Source: Lacticaseibacillus casei DSM 20011 = JCM 1134 = ATCC 393
Lineage (GTDB): Bacteria; Bacillota; Bacilli; Lactobacillales; Lactobacillaceae
Assembly: GCF_000829055.1 (NCBI RefSeq)
Contig: NZ_AP012544.1
Location: forward strand, 1,798,001 to 1,862,000
DNA length: 64,000 nt
Reading direction: 5' to 3'
Part shown: in pieces, positions 53,363 through 61,616 of the stretch
Layout of the letters: every line of letters starts with the position of its first letter
How positions within the stretch are numbered: position 1 is the first letter of the stretch
The notes under the pieces: generated by a model
What the model was told of the DNA's origin: nothing
What the model saw: the letters and a program-made list of their open reading frames with translations, nothing else
Databases searched by the model: none
Made by a program: the position numbers and the translations under genes

Positions 53363-54028
53363 ATGGCTACGAAGGGTATTACCGTTTATCTGGTGCGTCA
53401 CGGCCAAACATGGTTCAATCATTTCAATAAAATGCAAGGTTGGTGCGATTCACCACTGACCGAAAACGGAATCAAAGACGGCACTAACACTGGCATTATT
53501 TTGCGCAATGTCGCATTTACCCATGCTTATTGCAGTGACACGATGCGGGCAACGCGAACAGCTGATTTGATTTTAAGCAAGAATCTAACTGGCAAGATTC
53601 CGCTGACAGTTACGCCATTTTTCCGGGAGCAGTTTTACGGCTATTTTGAAGGCGAGGATTCCGGCCAAACCTGGTACATGGTCGGCTTTCCGCATGGGGC
53701 AAAGACGTATCCCGAAATTCTGGAACAATATGGCGTCGATGCCTCAAAGGATTTCATGCACGATGCCGATCCATTCCATGAAGCCGAAGACGCGCGGACT
53801 TACTGGACCCGGCTTATGAAAGGCTTCCGCCAGTTGCGGTCCGAAAACAAGGAAGGCGACAAGGTACTCATGGTCAGCCACGGCACCACTATCCGCAGCA
53901 TTGTCGACAAGTTCGGCAAAAACGACGGCTTCGTGGTCACCGACTCGCCGCGTAATGGGTCGATTAGCAAGATTCTGCTGACCGACACGGGAATTAAAAT
54001 CTTGAGTTATAACGAGTTTGAGGCTTGA
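53363..54028 (+). CDS. histidine phosphatase superfamily protein (GpmB-like)
   Basis: A 221-residue phosphatase or mutase with the phosphohistidine motif VYLVRHGQTWFNHFNKMQGW (catalytic H near residue 14) and the second histidine in VLMVSHGTTIRSI near 168. Insertions between the motifs (GEDSGQTWYMVGFPHGAKTYPEILEQYG) are longer than in glycolytic Gpm and typical of lactobacillus paralogues annotated as phosphoglycerate mutase, so the substrate is uncertain. The start at 53363 has GAGGAGG; the frame opens back to 53276. Confidence 0.85.
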   Translation: MATKGITVYLVRHGQTWFNHFNKMQGWCDSPLTENGIKDGTNTGIILRNVAFTHAYCSDTMRATRTADLILSKNLTGKIPLTVTPFFREQFYGYFEGEDSGQTWYMVGFPHGAKTYPEILEQYGVDASKDFMHDADPFHEAEDARTYWTRLMKGFRQLRSENKEGDKVLMVSHGTTIRSIVDKFGKNDGFVVTDSPRNGSISKILLTDTGIKILSYNEFEA

Positions 54029-54075
54029 TTGTTTTTCAGTAACGGAGTTTGCCTTGATTTACACTTATCAGCACG

Positions 54076-54115
54076 AGACACATCAATTTCCAGTATTGTT
54101 TAAATTGATGTGTCT
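54076..54115 (+). terminator. hairpin after the phosphatase gene
   Basis: AGACACATCAATTT and its exact complement, 12-base loop. There is no T run, so it may be a 3'-end stabiliser or a decayed terminator. Confidence 0.5.
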
Positions 54116-54152
54116 TGTACTAGAAGATAATATGTTGAATTATTAATGCACA

Positions 54153-54334
54153 GTGCCAATGCGGAGCAATCGGAGGCGGTTTGGGGCTCAGTGGTGACAT
54201 TGTTGTTGGTGGGGCGGATTTTGCCCCGCCTACAACAAGGGCCGAGCTTAGAGACTCTGCCGGGTTTGCAGAGGCTCTAAGTCGTGCCCACCACGTTCCA
54301 GCCCCAAACCGCCGGAGATTGCGCAGTTTGGCAC
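54153..54334 (+). ncRNA. structured intergenic element, family S, copy B
   Basis: About 182 bp and the most regular copy. The closing stem is GTGCCAA/TTGGCAC. The second stem GGCGGTTTGGGGCT/AGCCCCAAACCGCC is a perfect 14 bp. GTGGTG/CACCAC pairing follows, then hairpin 1 (54200-54238; TTGTTGT/ACAACAA, GGTGGGGC/GCCCCGCC) and hairpin 2 (CTTAGAG.CTCTGC/GCAGAGGCTCTAAG). Blocks GCGGAGC, CAGTGGTGA, GGCCGA, GTCGTGCCCACCACGTTCCA are shared with A and C. It contains no open frame. Confidence 0.65.
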
Positions 54335-54356
54335 GACACGGAACATCCTAACATTC

Positions 54357-54396
54357 AAAAAGACCACGCACGTCAAAATTGACTGCGTGGTCTTTT
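54357..54396. terminator. terminator after rhaD, bidirectional
   Basis: AAAAAGACCACGCA paired with TGCGTGGTCTTTT. Confidence 0.85.
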
Positions 54397-54428
54397 CACG
54401 TTTCAACTGGCAAACATACTAGTTACGA

Positions 54429-55322
54429 CTAGTGTACCAATTCCTTTTCCTTAATCAACGAATCGCCGTGGATGAATTCCGGATTCGGGGTTAAGTCAAA
54501 GCGTTGTGCCAATTGCTCCAGGTTTTCATCGGTAATCTCGTTGACGAACTTGCCGCCTTGCGCCTGGATTGCGGTGTAGATGGTTGCGGCCTTTTCAATA
54601 GTTTCAATCAAGCCATAGGTTTCATCAATGGAATCGCCTGCGCCGAAGATACCGTGTAATGGCCACAAAACGATGCGGTAGGTGACCATTTTTTCAGCGG
54701 TTGCCTGACCGATTTCATTCGTGCCCGGGGTCATGTATGGCAAAACGCCGACACCTTCAGGGAAGACAACAATCGATTCAGCCTGCATCTTCCAGAAGAT
54801 CCGGCTGAAGAGCTTCTCTTTCCATGGCAACGTGAAGGTCATGGCAATCGTGTTGGTTGGATGGCAATGCATGACAACGCGCTGGTTAGGATCCTTCTTG
54901 AGCCGCTGGATGTGAGTCATCAAATGTGCCGGGAACTCACTGGTTGGCTGGCCGCCATCGGAAAAGCCCCACAATAAGTCAACACTGTGGCCGTCTTCGG
55001 CGATGCGAACAAGCCCTGTGTCACTTTCCGGGAAGTCCTTAACATTCTTGAAGTAGCGACCAGTGCCGGTTACCAAGAAGTATTGGCCGGCCAATTCGCT
55101 GGCATCGAACTTGATCGGGATGTTGCGCTTCACTTCATGCACATCACCATACTGACTAACTTCCTGTTCGGTCAACCGATAGCTGACATTGCCGCCGTTA
55201 CGCTCGTCCCAGCCATGTTGATAAAGGTTCCAGGTCACCTTTTGCATTTGTTGAACAAATGGTGAATCAATAAACGCCTGCGTATATTCGGGATTCAAGA
55301 AATCCTTTTTTGAATCTGCCAT
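54429..55322 (-). CDS. rhaD: rhamnulose-1-phosphate aldolase
   Basis: Zinc-dependent class II aldolase that splits L-rhamnulose 1-phosphate to dihydroxyacetone phosphate and L-lactaldehyde. The 297-residue protein has GGNVSYRL near residue 43, the zinc ligands in [13 protein letters not shown] near 150, the catalytic glutamate region in [25 protein letters not shown], and a third histidine in [11 protein letters not shown] near 220. No kinase, isomerase or rhamnose regulator is adjacent here, so it is an isolated gene in the window. A CcpA-type site lies upstream, fitting catabolite repression. The ATG has AAGGAACG upstream. Confidence 0.92.
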   Translation of the reverse strand: MADSKKDFLNPEYTQAFIDSPFVQQMQKVTWNLYQHGWDERNGGNVSYRLTEQEVSQYGDVHEVKRNIPIKFDASELAGQYFLVTGTGRYFKNVKDFPESDTGLVRIAEDGHSVDLLWGFSDGGQPTSEFPAHLMTHIQRLKKDPNQRVVMHCHPTNTIAMTFTLPWKEKLFSRIFWKMQAESIVVFPEGVGVLPYMTPGTNEIGQATAEKMVTYRIVLWPLHGIFGAGDSIDETYGLIETIEKAATIYTAIQAQGGKFVNEITDENLEQLAQRFDLTPNPEFIHGDSLIKEKELVH

Positions 55323-55496
55323 GAAAACGTTCCTTCTTTCCTTATGGTCATCGCCCCGATTGCTTATGAAAACAGTGACAAATAAACAGATGATCCGTCT
55401 CGACCCTTGTCAGAAACGGCCAACCGCACTGAACCAGTAGCACTCTCGGTTTGATTTGTTCTTTATCTTTCTTACAACCCCTATTTTACGAAGCAA

Positions 55497-55510
55497 TGTA
55501 AGCGCTCGAC
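55497..55510 (-). promoter_or_regulatory. candidate CcpA (cre) site upstream of rhaD
   Basis: TGTAAGCGCTCGAC matches the left ten positions of the cre consensus TGWAARCGYTWNCW and fails at three right-hand positions. It is about 175 bases upstream of rhaD. Confidence 0.4.
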
Positions 55511-55627
55511 CAGACCAAATGTACGCATCAAAACGGCCAAAACGGAACAGATATACATATCGGGAGGCTAGATCGTGATGTCAACGGAGGCTGGTTCGAA
55601 TGATCATAAAAGGTGTTCGGCGAAAAT

Positions 55628-55659
55628 AAAAATCAGCCCGAAGCGACCGGACTGATTTT
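55628..55659. terminator. terminator after the decayed permease gene
   Basis: AAAAATCAG..CCG pairs with its complement and is flanked by A and T runs. Confidence 0.75.
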
Positions 55660-55700
55660 GCTTGATGCTTTAAGAGCTATACCGTGACATAATTTTCTGT

Positions 55701-57512
55701 TTAAGCTTTAGCCGCCAAATCCTTGTTAATGACAATGCTCTGATAGATCCAAACAGTGGCCAAATAATAAAGACCGTACAAGACGATGAACAAGCCAAAC
55801 GGGACTAACAAATTCGCGTAAGGTTGACTTAGCAGGGTCTTAAACATCTGAAGCCCGAATAAGACGTGCACAATGCCGACCAATCCCGGCAGCAGGAACA
55901 GTGCGCCGATTTCCTGGCGAATGGAACGGCGTAGTGCTTGCGGACGGGCACCGATTTTTTGCAGCATGAGATAACGGCTTTGATCATAGTTGGCGCCAGA
56001 GAGGATTTTGAACATGAGCGTGGACGCCAGCATCGCCAAGAACGCAATGCCCAGGAAGAAGCCCATGAATGCAAGCCCAGAATACATGCCATTAATGATG
56101 TCATAGAAGGCAATCTTTTGATCGGTGTTACTATTGCCAAGCCGCGGATATTGATGTTGCTACATGGTCACAATTTTTTGAATCGTATCATAATTCTGGT
56201 TAAAATCTTTGACTTTGATCGTCGTCAGCGTTTGTGCGTTCCCGAGTTTGGCAAATGTCGCAACGTCTGCCACTTTTAATTGCTTGCCGCGATTATTGCC
56301 GATGAACACGCCAAAAGCAGTTGGGTAACGTTCGATAACCCGATCGAAGTTGCGGCTGGTAATTTTAACGGCAGGCGCGTTGAGTCCTTTGTCATTCGCT
56401 TTGATTTCCAACGGATGAGCATCAATCGCCGCTTTGCTGATGTGAACCGTTTTGGCATCCGACTTGAGCGTGTACTGATGTTTGGCGGTGACACCTTGTA
56501 ACTTATTGACCTCCGCGCGGGTTGCGGCGTTTGGTGATGTCACCGTCACATCGTAAACCGTGGTTTGATTGACCAACATCGGAATGTCATGGGTAAAACC
56601 AAGTCCGACCGTAATCGCGCCTAACGCCAACGCGAACAAAATCGACACGACCGATAGAATCCGGGTATAATCACGAATTCGAAAACTTAGCTGCGATAAC
56701 GTGAAGGTATGCAACTGCTCAGCTGCGAATTTCTTGTTGCGTTTCATGAGACTAATCAACGCCACAAACACGGAATTAAACAAGAAATACGTCCCCGCCA
56801 CGATCGTTACTAGCGCTATCGGAATCGCCATTAACTGGAAAACGGCAATGTTAGCCATGCTATAGTAACCAATCGCCAGCAACACCAATCCGAGCACAAT
56901 CTGAATGGCGAAAGTGGTCTTGCGCTGCTTGATCCGATTAGGTGTCTGGGCTTGATGTAACAATGCCATCATTGGCGTTTTCAATAATTTCCTGGCATTG
57001 TAGATTGCGGAAAAAACAAACAAAACGATAAAGAAGCCCAGCGTCCATAAAATCGCCGGCAACCAGATCGCGGAAAAACCGGTGGCCGGGGCATGTAACG
57101 TTTTGATTAACCATTGGCCGATAAAGGTCGTGCCGACCATCCCAATCGCAATACCGGCAATCGTAGCGAGCAAACCGATCACAACGGTTTCAAGAAAAAC
57201 CAGCTGGCCGATTTTGCGGCCTTTTGCGCCCAGCATCATAAACATGGCATAATCGCGCTGCCGCATACTAAGCAGAAAACTATTGGCATACACGATATAA
57301 ACCAACGTAATGATCGCCAGTAAAACAGCACCGAACCCGAAGATAAACGGCGTAACGCTAATCGGAGAATTTTTCGTCAAAAAGCTGGTGTTGGTGGCTA
57401 ATGCCATAAACATATAAAACACGGCGCTGGCAATTACCAAGCCAGAAAATAGCACCGCATAATCCCGAAAACGGTTCTTTAAACCGCCAAGTGCGAGCTT
57501 TGTTAACATCAT
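55701..57512 (-). pseudogene. ABC transporter permease (FtsX/BceB-like) with amber stop
   Basis: An otherwise intact permease frame of about 603 codons interrupted by one in-frame TAG at 56160-56162. The first part (450 residues) has four N-terminal helices, FtsX-type LLSMRQRDYAMFMMLGAKGRKIGQLVF, the middle helices and most of the extracellular domain. After the TAG the frame continues without a shift (QHQYPRLGNSNTDQ..) into the last three helices with LMLQKIGARPQALRRSIRQEIGALF. A single base change, such as CAG to TAG, explains it. The upstream ATPase gene has the same kind of lesion. The start has AGGAGG upstream. Confidence 0.85.
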
Positions 57513-57521
57513 TTTCGCCTC

Positions 57522-58283
57522 CTACTTCTGGAATGTTCCGAGTGTCTCAAGAATCTCCTGATAAAAGGCTTCTTGGCTTTTGTCACCATGTTTCAGTTCA
57601 GAACCGATCTGCCCGTCTTTGATAAACAAAATCCGACTGGCATAACTAGCCGAAAACGGATCATGCGTCACTAGCAAAATCGACACGCCTTCATCCCGAT
57701 TCAAATGGGCCATGGTATCCAACAACTCACGGGCCGCCGTGGAATCCAGCGCTCCTGTCGGCTCATCGCCAAACAGAATATCCGGCTGCTGAACCAATGC
57801 CCGCGCTGCCGCCACCCGTTGCTTTTGCCCATCGGAAAGCTCGGTCGGGTAATGATCCAGCACCGGTTCGATGCCCAGTGTCTGCGCAATTTTATCCACC
57901 GCTTCGGTCTACTTCTTGGCGCTCACGTTCTGCAACGCCAGCGGCAGTGCAATGTTTTCCCGTCCGGTCAGATTCTCCAGCAAGTTGAAGTCCTGAAAAA
58001 TAAAGCCGATGCGTTTCGCCCGAAAATCAGACAAGGCGTTACCTTTAAGCTTAGTCACGTGATCCCCCTTAATCCGAACGGAACCAGATGTCGAGGTGTC
58101 GAGCGTACTCAAAATATTTAATAGGGTGGTTTTCCCTGAGCCGGAAGCGCCCATAATGCCGACAAATTCTCCCGGTTCAACTTCAAAACTGACACCTTTT
58201 AACGCAGGAGTCTGCTTCTCCCCGCGTTTACCATAAGTCTTGGTCACATTTTCAACGGGGACAATTGGTTGTTGTTTAGCCAT
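57522..58283 (-). pseudogene. ABC transporter ATPase (BceA/SalX-like) with amber stop
   Basis: A frame of 254 codons with one in-frame TAG at 57909-57911. The first half (124 residues from the ATG at 58283, GGAGGG upstream) contains Walker A GIMGASGSGKTTLLNIL and the Q-loop GFIFQDFNLLENLTGREN. The second half resumes in the same frame (TEAVDKIAQTLGIEPVLDHYPTELSDGQKQRVAAARALV) with the signature and Walker B PDILFGDEPTGALD. The split separates Walker A from Walker B, so neither piece can be an ATPase. Such transporters expel peptide antibiotics; no BceRS-type two-component pair is nearby. Confidence 0.85.
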
Positions 58284-58456
58284 GATGCACCCTCCATTCG
58301 CCAAGTCACGGCGCTTACTTGATTAATTTAATAATAGTAGTTATTAATCGATTTTTCCTGTCCATGCGCTAACAGTTGGCCTTTGAAAACTAACGGGTTT
58401 GTTAGTTCCATTAGCTTTTCTTTACTTTTTCCACCAAAAAGCCCCGAATCCTTGCT

Positions 58457-58574
58457 ATAATCACTATTGATTCATGAAAATACTTATGAAAGTTGGTTCG
58501 TCGTGGGAAAATTTCGCAACAAAGCTCCGGGTCTAGGTTCGCAGTTGGTTCAGCACTCAACCTAGCAAAGGAGT
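58457..58574 (+). promoter_or_regulatory. promoter and leader of the amino acid permease
   Basis: A perfect TATAAT box lies near 58457. The leader of about 115 bases contains a CTAGGTT/AACCTAG stem (58533-58565) that ends three bases before the AAAGGAG ribosome binding site. The -35 match is poor. The hairpin could affect translation; no T-box landmarks were found. Confidence 0.4.
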
Positions 58575-58583
58575 TCGTTTTAT

Positions 58584-60254
58584 ATGAACGATTTAGAAAA
58601 ACCACAGAAACAATATATTCCCTGGATGGTTGTCGGCCTCATGGATTTTGTGACTGTCATTGGGTTTGACGACATCATCTATAACTTCCAGAACCAAGGC
58701 TTAGTCGCCTTCACGAGCTGGATCATCATGACCTTCTTTTATGTCATCCCGTACAACCTGATTGTGGCGCACATGGGATCGACTTTTTCCGAACATGGCG
58801 GCGGGATCACCAGCTGGATGCGCGAGACCAATGGCGATACGGTTGGCTACTACGCCGCGTGGTTCTACTGGATTACCGGCCTGCCTTACGTAGTGGACGT
58901 TGCCAATTCCGTCGTCATCTCATTTGGCTGGATCACCAACGGCAATGGTAATATTCAAGCCAACCTTGGCAATGCGTGGTTCGGTATTCTCACCGCGGTT
59001 ATCTTCGTGATCTTTATCTGGCTCCAGCACTTCTTCAAAAATAAAAGTCTTGAAATTATGTCAACCATTGGCGGCGGCGCCATGTTTATCATGACCATTT
59101 TGTTTGTGGTGATGACGTTTATCGGCCTGTCCAAGGGTGCGCCGATCGCCACCCGTCCGTTTGATTTCAAGGCTTTCATCCCCAAAGATTTCTTCTCGCT
59201 GAGTTTCCTGTCGACTTTTGGCTTGTTCGTTTTTGCCATGAACGGTTCGGAACTCGCCGCGCCTTACACCAAGGACATGCGCCATCCTGCGCGTGACTTC
59301 CCTAAGGCGCTGAAAATGATTGCCATTATGACCATGTTTCTAACCTTATTCGGCACCTTCTCACTAGGGGTCTACTTCAACGCCCATCACCTGCCGAATG
59401 ATTTGAAAATGAACGGTTCCTACTATGCGTTCCAGGCGATCGGTCGCCAATTCGGCCTCGGCAACAGTCTCATGTATCTTTTCGCCGTGGTCCAAGGCAT
59501 TTACATGCTCGCCCAACTGGCGGTGATTCTGGATGCTTCCACCCGCGTCTTCCTGTCCGATGTTGCCAAACGCTTCATGCCGCGACAGTTAACCAAAATG
59601 AACGAAGACGGCTTGCCGATTAACGGGTACTGGATGACGACGATTCTCTGCGCGTTGATCATGGCATTGGGTGCTTTGCTGCCGAAAATCAACGATATTT
59701 TCAACTGGTTATTGAACCTCAATGGCATTGTGAGTCCCTTGTCAACCTGCTTCCTATTCTGGTCCTACACGATGGTTCGCCTGCATCAGGATCGCTTCCC
59801 GACGCCGGATTATACGTTCCTCAAGAATCGTAAAGTCGGCTTGGTTGTCGGTATCTGGATGCTTGGCATCACTTTTCTGCTAGGAACCCTCGGCTTCTTC
59901 CCGACCGATGCGACGGCTGATACTTTTGCCTTGATGCTGGTGCTGAACATTGTGGTGCCAATCGGGATGGTGGCGCTCGGCGTCTTGATGCCGTGGATTG
60001 CCAAGCGTCAGCGTAATGCTGTCAGTGGCCTCGCCTTCAGTCGCAATACCTGGCTCGTCTTTACGGCGCTTAGTCTGGTTGGGCTGATTGCAGCTGCAAC
60101 CTATGGCATGCATGTCAACTTGCTTAACCACTTAACGCCGGTCATTCAGTGGGCCATTATTATTGCTGTTGATCTGGCCATTGCTGCTGTGGTGATCAAA
60201 GTCACGGCAAACGGACGGCATCAACTGTTGGCGACACCGGACGACGAAGCGTAA
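58584..60254 (+). CDS. APC-family amino acid permease
   Basis: A 556-residue membrane protein with about 12-14 helices of the amino acid-polyamine-organocation superfamily. N-terminal IPWMVVGLMDFVTVIGFDDIIYNFQNQGL replaces the usual first helix. AHMGSTFSEHGGGITSWMRETNGDTVGYYAAWFYWI is the conserved helix 2-3 segment. FVFAMNGSELAAPYTKDMRHPARDFPKALK is helix 6 and its loop. The overall form resembles glutamate/GABA-antiporter-like (GadC/YjeM-type) members. The substrate is not certain and no decarboxylase gene is adjacent. The ATG has AAAGGAG upstream. Confidence 0.88.
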   Translation: MNDLEKPQKQYIPWMVVGLMDFVTVIGFDDIIYNFQNQGLVAFTSWIIMTFFYVIPYNLIVAHMGSTFSEHGGGITSWMRETNGDTVGYYAAWFYWITGLPYVVDVANSVVISFGWITNGNGNIQANLGNAWFGILTAVIFVIFIWLQHFFKNKSLEIMSTIGGGAMFIMTILFVVMTFIGLSKGAPIATRPFDFKAFIPKDFFSLSFLSTFGLFVFAMNGSELAAPYTKDMRHPARDFPKALKMIAIMTMFLTLFGTFSLGVYFNAHHLPNDLKMNGSYYAFQAIGRQFGLGNSLMYLFAVVQGIYMLAQLAVILDASTRVFLSDVAKRFMPRQLTKMNEDGLPINGYWMTTILCALIMALGALLPKINDIFNWLLNLNGIVSPLSTCFLFWSYTMVRLHQDRFPTPDYTFLKNRKVGLVVGIWMLGITFLLGTLGFFPTDATADTFALMLVLNIVVPIGMVALGVLMPWIAKRQRNAVSGLAFSRNTWLVFTALSLVGLIAAATYGMHVNLLNHLTPVIQWAIIIAVDLAIAAVVIKVTANGRHQLLATPDDEA

Positions 60255-60301
60255 AACTGCTTGCCGACCTTTTTAAGTGCAAACAACTTTAAAAAATCAT
60301 G

Positions 60302-60336
60302 CTCCGGAGACAATTCCGTATCTTCGGAGTTTTTTA
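60302..60336 (+). terminator. terminator after the permease gene
   Basis: CTCCGGAGA..TCTTCGGAG stem followed by TTTTTT. Confidence 0.75.
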
Positions 60337-60536
60337 ATCTGATTGCTTGCCCGTCAGACATTTGGGGCAGCAAGGCTTGCTCGCTGTTATGATGGTTTCC
60401 ACTGATTTAGCTGTCAACACGGTGATCACTGACGCGGCGTGATAAGATTAATAGTAAAGAATGATATTGCTTTTAATTTGTGATGATGCCATTTCTTTTA
60501 ACAATTGTCACATGTCTTGATAAGTAGGAGGCTGCT

Positions 60537-61418
60537 ATGCTTAGCTACACGATCATTTATAATCCTGCTTCGGGTCACGCCAAAGGCCCAACAGCGGCAG
60601 AAGTGCTCAAAGCGAAACTCGAAGATCGCCAGCGGCTGGTCACGATGAAGCCCACAAAAAATGCCGATGATGCCCGTGAGTTTGCTGCCCGGGCCCACTC
60701 GGATGTTGTCGTTGCAGTTGGCGGCGATGGCACGATTAATCAAGTCGTCGCCGGCCTAGCGCCACGACAACAACCGCCAATCCTAGGCATTTTGCCAGAA
60801 GGAACGGTCAACAACCTAGCCAAGGTGCTGCATATCCCCTTACTATTACCTCTGGCTATCAAGAACATCCTCGAAGCCAAACCCCAGCCGCTCGACATCG
60901 CGCAGGTCAATGATCGCTATATGGTCAGTACGCTGACGCTTGGCGTTTTGGCCAATGCCGCGCTATCGGTCACGCAAAAAGAAAAACGCCACTTCGGTCC
61001 CATCATCTACTTACTAAAAGGCTTTAAAGTTCTGGCACAGCACCAGCACTGGCAGTTGCAACTAGATACCGCCCATCACCAATGGAAAAAGGACACCCAA
61101 TTTCTGCTGGTGACCATGACCAATTCAGTTGGTGGTTTCACCAATGCCGTTCCGGATGCGACGCCTGATGACGGCCATCTACATGTCTTCATCGCGCCTA
61201 AACTGGCTTGGTGGCGTTCGCTGCTCGCAATCCCTTACTTCATCACCGGCAACTTTCAGAAATTTCCGGGCATGACCTATTTTAAGACTGAACAGCTCAC
61301 GATCCAGGCACCTAAAACCCTGCAAAGCCGCGTTGATGGCGATCCGAGTGCGAAGACCCCGCTGAAGCTCGCCGTGATTGCTGATCATATTCAGGTGCTG
61401 GCGCCGCCACTTAAATAA
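60537..61418 (+). CDS. diacylglycerol kinase family lipid kinase
   Basis: Phosphorylates a lipid alcohol such as diacylglycerol, recycling it for phospholipid or lipoteichoic acid synthesis. The 293-residue protein has the N-terminal IIYNPASGHA motif, the catalytic VVVAVGGDGTINQVVAGL near residues 55-72, and the GILPEGTVNNLAKVL segment near 88. GGFTNAVPDATPDDGHLHVFI is the second-domain metal site region and RVDGDPSA follows near the C terminus. It belongs to the DgkB/YegS group. The ATG has AGGAGG upstream. Confidence 0.92.
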   Translation: MLSYTIIYNPASGHAKGPTAAEVLKAKLEDRQRLVTMKPTKNADDAREFAARAHSDVVVAVGGDGTINQVVAGLAPRQQPPILGILPEGTVNNLAKVLHIPLLLPLAIKNILEAKPQPLDIAQVNDRYMVSTLTLGVLANAALSVTQKEKRHFGPIIYLLKGFKVLAQHQHWQLQLDTAHHQWKKDTQFLLVTMTNSVGGFTNAVPDATPDDGHLHVFIAPKLAWWRSLLAIPYFITGNFQKFPGMTYFKTEQLTIQAPKTLQSRVDGDPSAKTPLKLAVIADHIQVLAPPLK

Positions 61419-61527
61419 ACGAACGACGCGTATAACTGCAAACAAAACTTTTCGCAACGCAATTCGCTCGCCAGCTAAAATACCGCGTGTTACACTAGTC
61501 TTATTCAAATGAAAGGGGTGAATCGCC

Positions 61528-61554
61528 ATGCGGTTACGCAAGGTTGCACCATGA
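61528..61554 (+). CDS. upstream ORF 1 of hflX (8 codons)
   Basis: Encodes MRLRKVAP. The ATG is preceded by AAAGGGGTG at ideal spacing, better than many real genes. Its stop overlaps the next start as ATGA. Short and arginine-rich, it is a possible leader peptide for ribosome-state sensing. Confidence 0.45.
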   Translation: MRLRKVAP

Positions 61555-61616
61555 CTGATGATCCGTTAGCACCGATCCGCGGCGATGACGCCCGGATCTA
61601 TGAAAGGAATTTATGA
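61551..61616 (+). CDS. upstream ORF 2 of hflX (21 codons)
   Basis: Encodes MTDDPLAPIRGDDARIYERN plus leucine. It starts in the stop codon of upstream ORF 1 and ends in the start codon of hflX, both as ATGA overlaps, so ribosomes could pass through all three frames. No database check was possible; coding status is inferred from the two exact junctions. Confidence 0.45.
   Translation: MTDDPLAPIRGDDARIYERNL

Larger units (their letters stand above)
54029..54428. other. 400-bp gene-free stretch
   Basis: Holds a perfect 14-bp inverted repeat (54076-54115), structured element B (54153-54334) and the rhaD terminator (54357-54396). No gene seen. Confidence 0.6.
55323..55700. other. 378-bp gene-free stretch upstream of rhaD
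   Basis: Holds a candidate cre site (55497-55510) and a terminator (55628-55659) for the decayed ABC genes. No open frame of note. Confidence 0.55.

Noticed and set aside
57705-58121. Plus-strand frame of 138 codons across the ABC ATPase
   Set aside because: It lies antisense to a frame with clear Walker and signature motifs on both sides of the amber stop.
58457-58583. T-box riboswitch in the leader of the amino acid permease
   Set aside because: The leader is too short and lacks the T-box sequence and antiterminator layout; only a simple hairpin is present.
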